8,808 nucleotides of DNA, from assembly GCA_002339265.1 (NCBI GenBank), contig DDKG01000353.1:3988-12795 (forward strand), given 5' to 3'. Made by a program: the position numbers and the translations under genes. The notes under the pieces were generated by a model, which was given only the letters and a program-made list of their open reading frames with translations, did not search any database and was not told the DNA's origin. Below are positions 5,989 to 8,808 of this stretch, one piece after another (the first letter of the stretch is position 1; every line of letters starts with the position of its first letter). This DNA comes from Massilia sp. UBA2604 (GTDB lineage Bacteria > Pseudomonadota > Gammaproteobacteria > Burkholderiales > Burkholderiaceae_D).

Positions 5989-8097
5989 TTATGCCGCCAG
6001 CTTCGAGATGTCGGCCACGCGGTTCATCATGCCGTGCAGCGACGCCAGCAGGGCCAGGCGGTTGTTGCGCAGCTTGACGTCGTCGGCCATCACCATCACA
6101 TCGTTGAAGAAGGCGTCGACCTGGTCGCGCAGCTGGGCCAGCGTCTTGAGCGTGCCGGCGAAGTCGCCGGCGGCGAAGGCCGCGTCGACTGCGGGCTGCA
6201 CGCGGGTGACGGCGGCGGCCAGGTCCTTCTCGGCCTGGTCCTGCAGCAGGCTTGGGTCGACCGCGGCGTCCTTCGGCATCGCTTCCTCGTTCTTCTTGAG
6301 GATGTTGGTGATGCGCTTGTTGGCGGCGGCCAGCGAGGCTGCCTCGGGCAGGGCCGCGAAGGCCTGCACCGCTTCCAGGCGCTGCACCACGTCGTCGACG
6401 CGGTCCGGATTCTGGGCCAGCACCGCCTCGACCTCGTTCGGCGAGAAGCCGCGCTCGCGCAGCATGCCGCGCAGGCGGTCCAGCATGAAGGTCGTCACTT
6501 CCGCGCGCGGGTCCCGCAGTGATTCAAAGCGTGCCGGCTCGTCGGCGAAGGTGGTCATCGCATCGGCCAGCATGTCGGCAATCGACAGCGGCAGGCGCTT
6601 CTCGACCAGCATGCGCATGATGCCCAGCGCGTGGCGGCGCAGCGCGAACGGATCCTTCTCGCCAGTCGGCTGCAGGCCGATGGCCCAGATGCCGACCAGG
6701 GTTTCCAGCTTGTCGGCCAGCGCGACTGCCAGACCGGTGTTGGTCGCCGGCAGGGCGTCGCCGGCGAAGCGCGGCTGATAGTGTTCCGATGCCGCGCGCG
6801 CGACCTCGTCATGCTCGCCGTCGTGGCGCGCGTAGTACGTGCCCATGATGCCTTGCAGCTCGGGGAACTCGCCGACCATATCGGTCAGCAGGTCGGCCTT
6901 GGACAGGCGCGCGCCGCGTTCGGCCAGCGCCGCGTCGAAGCCCAGGCGGGTGGCGATATAGGTCGCCAGCTTGGTCACGCGCTCGCTGCGCTCGGCCTGC
7001 GAGCCCAGCTTGTTGTGGTAGACCACGCTCGCCAGCTGCGGCAGGCGCGACTCGAGCGTCTTCTTCTTGTCCTGCTCGAAGAAGAACTTGGCGTCCGACA
7101 GGCGCGGACGCACCACGCGCTCGTTGCCGCCGACGATCGCGGTGGGGTCGTCGGTGGCGATGTTCGACACGATCAGGAAGCGCGAACGCAGCTTGCCTTC
7201 GGCGTCGGTCAGCGCGAAGTATTTCTGGTTCGTTTGCATGGTGAGGATCAGGCATTCCTGCGGCACGGCCAGGAATTCTTCCTCGAAGCGGCATTCATAG
7301 ACCACCGGCCATTCGACCAGGGCCGCCACTTCGTCCAGCAGCGATTCGGGCATCAGGACCTGGTCGGCGCCGGCTTTTGCCAAGAGCTGGGTGCGGATGC
7401 TTTCCTTGCGCGCTTCGGCGGACGACAAGACCTTGCCTTCGGCTTCCAGCACTTGCGCATAGTTGTCGGCATGGTCGACCGTGATCGGGCCGCCATGCGA
7501 CAGGAAGCGGTGGCCCATTGTGGTGCGGCCGGCGTCCAGGCCGAGCAGGGAGATCGGCAGCACCTGGTCGCCATGCAGCGCCGTTAACAGGTGCACCGGA
7601 CGCACGAACTGCACCGTGTCGCCGCTCGGGCGCTGGTAGCTCATGACCTTCGGGATCGGCAGCTTGGCTACCGTCTCGGCCAGCACGTCCTGCACGGCGC
7701 CTGCCAGTGCGCTGCCGGCGGCGGTATAGGCGTAGAAGAAGCTTTCGGCCTTGCCGTCCTGGGCGCGTTCGAGCTGGTCGATCGTCAGGTCGGGAAAGCC
7801 CAGCGCGGCCAGCTTCTTGGCCAGCGGCGCGCTCGGATTGCCTTCCTTGTCCAGTGCGACGGAGACCGGCAGCACCTTCTCGCGGATCGATTTATCAGGC
7901 GAGGTGGCGCGCACGTTCGTGATCGTGACCGCCAGGCGGCGCGGGGTGGCGTGGGTAGTGATGCTGCTGTCGGCTTCCAGGAAATCGCGGGCCTTCAGGC
8001 CGTTCGCGATGCCGGCGGCAAAGGCCGCGCCCAGCTTGACGAGCGCCTTCGGCGGCAGTTCTTCGGTCTGCAGTTCGACGAGGAGTGTTTGGTTCAT
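5989..8097 (-). CDS. glyS: Glycyl-tRNA synthetase beta subunit
   Basis: GlyS is the tRNA-binding subunit of the bacterial alpha2-beta2 glycyl-tRNA synthetase, which charges tRNA-Gly in the cytoplasm. The protein has 702 residues, close to the usual 690-700. The N-terminus opens with [15 protein letters not shown] (residues 5-19), the family signature. Further family blocks are TPRRLAV at 51-57, MGHRFLSHG at 194-202, [15 protein letters not shown] at 329-343, [11 protein letters not shown] at 409-419 and KDPFALRR at 481-488. The C-terminal region (about 580-702) is helical and corresponds to the DALR-like anticodon-binding domain. The ATG at 8097 begins exactly at the family N-terminus. The sequence before it (AAAAGAACAGAACAGACC) is only a weak Shine-Dalgarno match, so translation may depend on glyQ, whose stop is 17 bp upstream. 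No frameshift or missing block is seen. Confidence 0.98.
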   Translation of the reverse strand: MNQTLLVELQTEELPPKALVKLGAAFAAGIANGLKARDFLEADSSITTHATPRRLAVTITNVRATSPDKSIREKVLPVSVALDKEGNPSAPLAKKLAALGFPDLTIDQLERAQDGKAESFFYAYTAAGSALAGAVQDVLAETVAKLPIPKVMSYQRPSGDTVQFVRPVHLLTALHGDQVLPISLLGLDAGRTTMGHRFLSHGGPITVDHADNYAQVLEAEGKVLSSAEARKESIRTQLLAKAGADQVLMPESLLDEVAALVEWPVVYECRFEEEFLAVPQECLILTMQTNQKYFALTDAEGKLRSRFLIVSNIATDDPTAIVGGNERVVRPRLSDAKFFFEQDKKKTLESRLPQLASVVYHNKLGSQAERSERVTKLATYIATRLGFDAALAERGARLSKADLLTDMVGEFPELQGIMGTYYARHDGEHDEVARAASEHYQPRFAGDALPATNTGLAVALADKLETLVGIWAIGLQPTGEKDPFALRRHALGIMRMLVEKRLPLSIADMLADAMTTFADEPARFESLRDPRAEVTTFMLDRLRGMLRERGFSPNEVEAVLAQNPDRVDDVVQRLEAVQAFAALPEAASLAAANKRITNILKKNEEAMPKDAAVDPSLLQDQAEKDLAAAVTRVQPAVDAAFAAGDFAGTLKTLAQLRDQVDAFFNDVMVMADDVKLRNNRLALLASLHGMMNRVADISKLAA

Positions 8098-8114
8098 GGT
8101 CTGTTCTGTTCTTT

Positions 8115-8808
8115 TCAGGCTGCGGCTTGTTCGGCTTTGGGGGCCATTGGGAAGCCCAGCTTCTCGCGCGAATCGTAATAGGCTTGCGCCACCAGGCGCG
8201 ACAGGGTGCGCACGCGGCCGATGTAGGCGGCGCGCTCGGTCACCGAGATCGCGCCGCGCGCGTCCAGCAGGTTGAAGCTGTGCGAGGCCTTCATGATCTG
8301 CTCGTAGGCCGGCAGGGTCAGTTGCAGCTCGACCAGGCGCTTGGCTTCGGATTCGTGGTTATTGAAGGCCTGGAACAGGATCTCGGTGTTCGAATGCTCG
8401 AAGTTGTAGGTCGATTGTTCGACCTCGTTCTGGTGGAACACGTCGCCGTAGCTCAGCTTCTTCTTGATACCGTTCTCTTCCCACTCGGTCCACACCAGGT
8501 CGTACACATTCTCGACGCCCTGCAGGTACATGGCCAGGCGCTCGATGCCGTAGGTGATCTCGCCCAGCACCGGCTTGCAATCGAGGCCGCCGACCTGCTG
8601 GAAGTAGGTGAACTGGGTGACTTCCATGCCGTTCAGCCAGACTTCCCAGCCCAGGCCCCAGGCGCCCAGGGTCGGGCTTTCCCAGTCGTCCTCGACGAAG
8701 CGCACGTCATTCTTCTTCAGGTCCAGTCCAAGGGCTTCGAGTGAACCGAGATACAAATCGAGGATGTTCTCGGGCGCCGGTTTCAGGGCCACCTGGTACT
8801 GGTAGTAG
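8115..8808 (-). CDS. glyQ: Glycyl-tRNA synthetase alpha subunit, C-terminal part (5' end outside window)
   Basis: GlyQ carries the class II aminoacylation core of glycyl-tRNA synthetase: it activates glycine with ATP, and works with GlyS. The frame is open to the window edge, where [15 protein letters not shown] is the well-known family stretch. The GTG codon at 8792 falls inside it and is not the real start. About 230 residues are present of roughly 300. Visible blocks include [19 protein letters not shown] with the catalytic-site residues, [24 protein letters not shown] and YGDVFHQNE. The stop is TGA at 8117-8115. The gene order glyQ then glyS with a 17-bp gap is the standard bacterial arrangement. 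The extra C-terminal Ala/Glu tail (about 10 residues after GFPMAPK) is short and unremarkable. Confidence 0.97.
   Translation of the reverse strand, partial: YYQYQVALKPAPENILDLYLGSLEALGLDLKKNDVRFVEDDWESPTLGAWGLGWEVWLNGMEVTQFTYFQQVGGLDCKPVLGEITYGIERLAMYLQGVENVYDLVWTEWEENGIKKKLSYGDVFHQNEVEQSTYNFEHSNTEILFQAFNNHESEAKRLVELQLTLPAYEQIMKASHSFNLLDARGAISVTERAAYIGRVRTLSRLVAQAYYDSREKLGFPMAPKAEQAAA

Noticed and set aside
6631..7587. 318-codon plus-strand open frame opposite glyS
   Set aside because: It is a shadow of glyS, rich in Gln, Arg, His and Val with no recognisable domain.

Overview
The window looks like core chromosome from a GC-rich betaproteobacterium, most likely Burkholderiales and probably the Oxalobacteraceae (Massilia/Telluria-like). 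This rests on the strong G/C bias at third codon positions, the glyQ-glyS-gmhB-plsC-metallopeptidase gene order, and protein wording I recognise from that group. The taxonomic call is inference. I see no mobile elements, CRISPR arrays, tRNA or rRNA genes, or signs of recent transfer.

Left half (1-3587, + strand): the 3' part of a phosphomannomutase/phosphoglucomutase gene, then waaC (heptosyltransferase I), waaA (Kdo transferase), and a small YcxB-like gene of unknown function. The first three are tightly packed: 10 bp between the mutase and waaC, and a 4-bp ATGA overlap between waaC and waaA. They look like one transcription unit for sugar-phosphate supply and lipopolysaccharide (LPS) inner-core assembly. 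The YcxB-like gene follows after a 50-bp gap that holds an 8-bp inverted repeat and a good ribosome binding site.

Right half (3638-8808, - strand, read right to left): glyQ (truncated by the window edge), glyS, gmhB, plsC and a YgjP/M48-type metallopeptidase gene. The gaps are 17, 34, 56 and 41 bp, so they are plausibly one operon. It joins glycyl-tRNA charging to heptose precursor synthesis (GmhB) and phosphatidic acid synthesis (PlsC). The two units converge, with 50 bp between the YcxB-like gene and the metallopeptidase gene.

The shared theme is the cell envelope. GmhB acts in the pathway that makes the heptose donor used by WaaC. WaaA puts Kdo on lipid A to create WaaC's acceptor. PlsC makes the phospholipid precursor, and the mutase supplies hexose-1-phosphates. 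Nothing here amounts to a new biological system. The least explained items are the YcxB-like protein with its upstream inverted repeat, the A/T-rich gap between gmhB and plsC, and the proline-rich N-terminus of the metallopeptidase. Every gap over 300 bases is accounted for: there are none.
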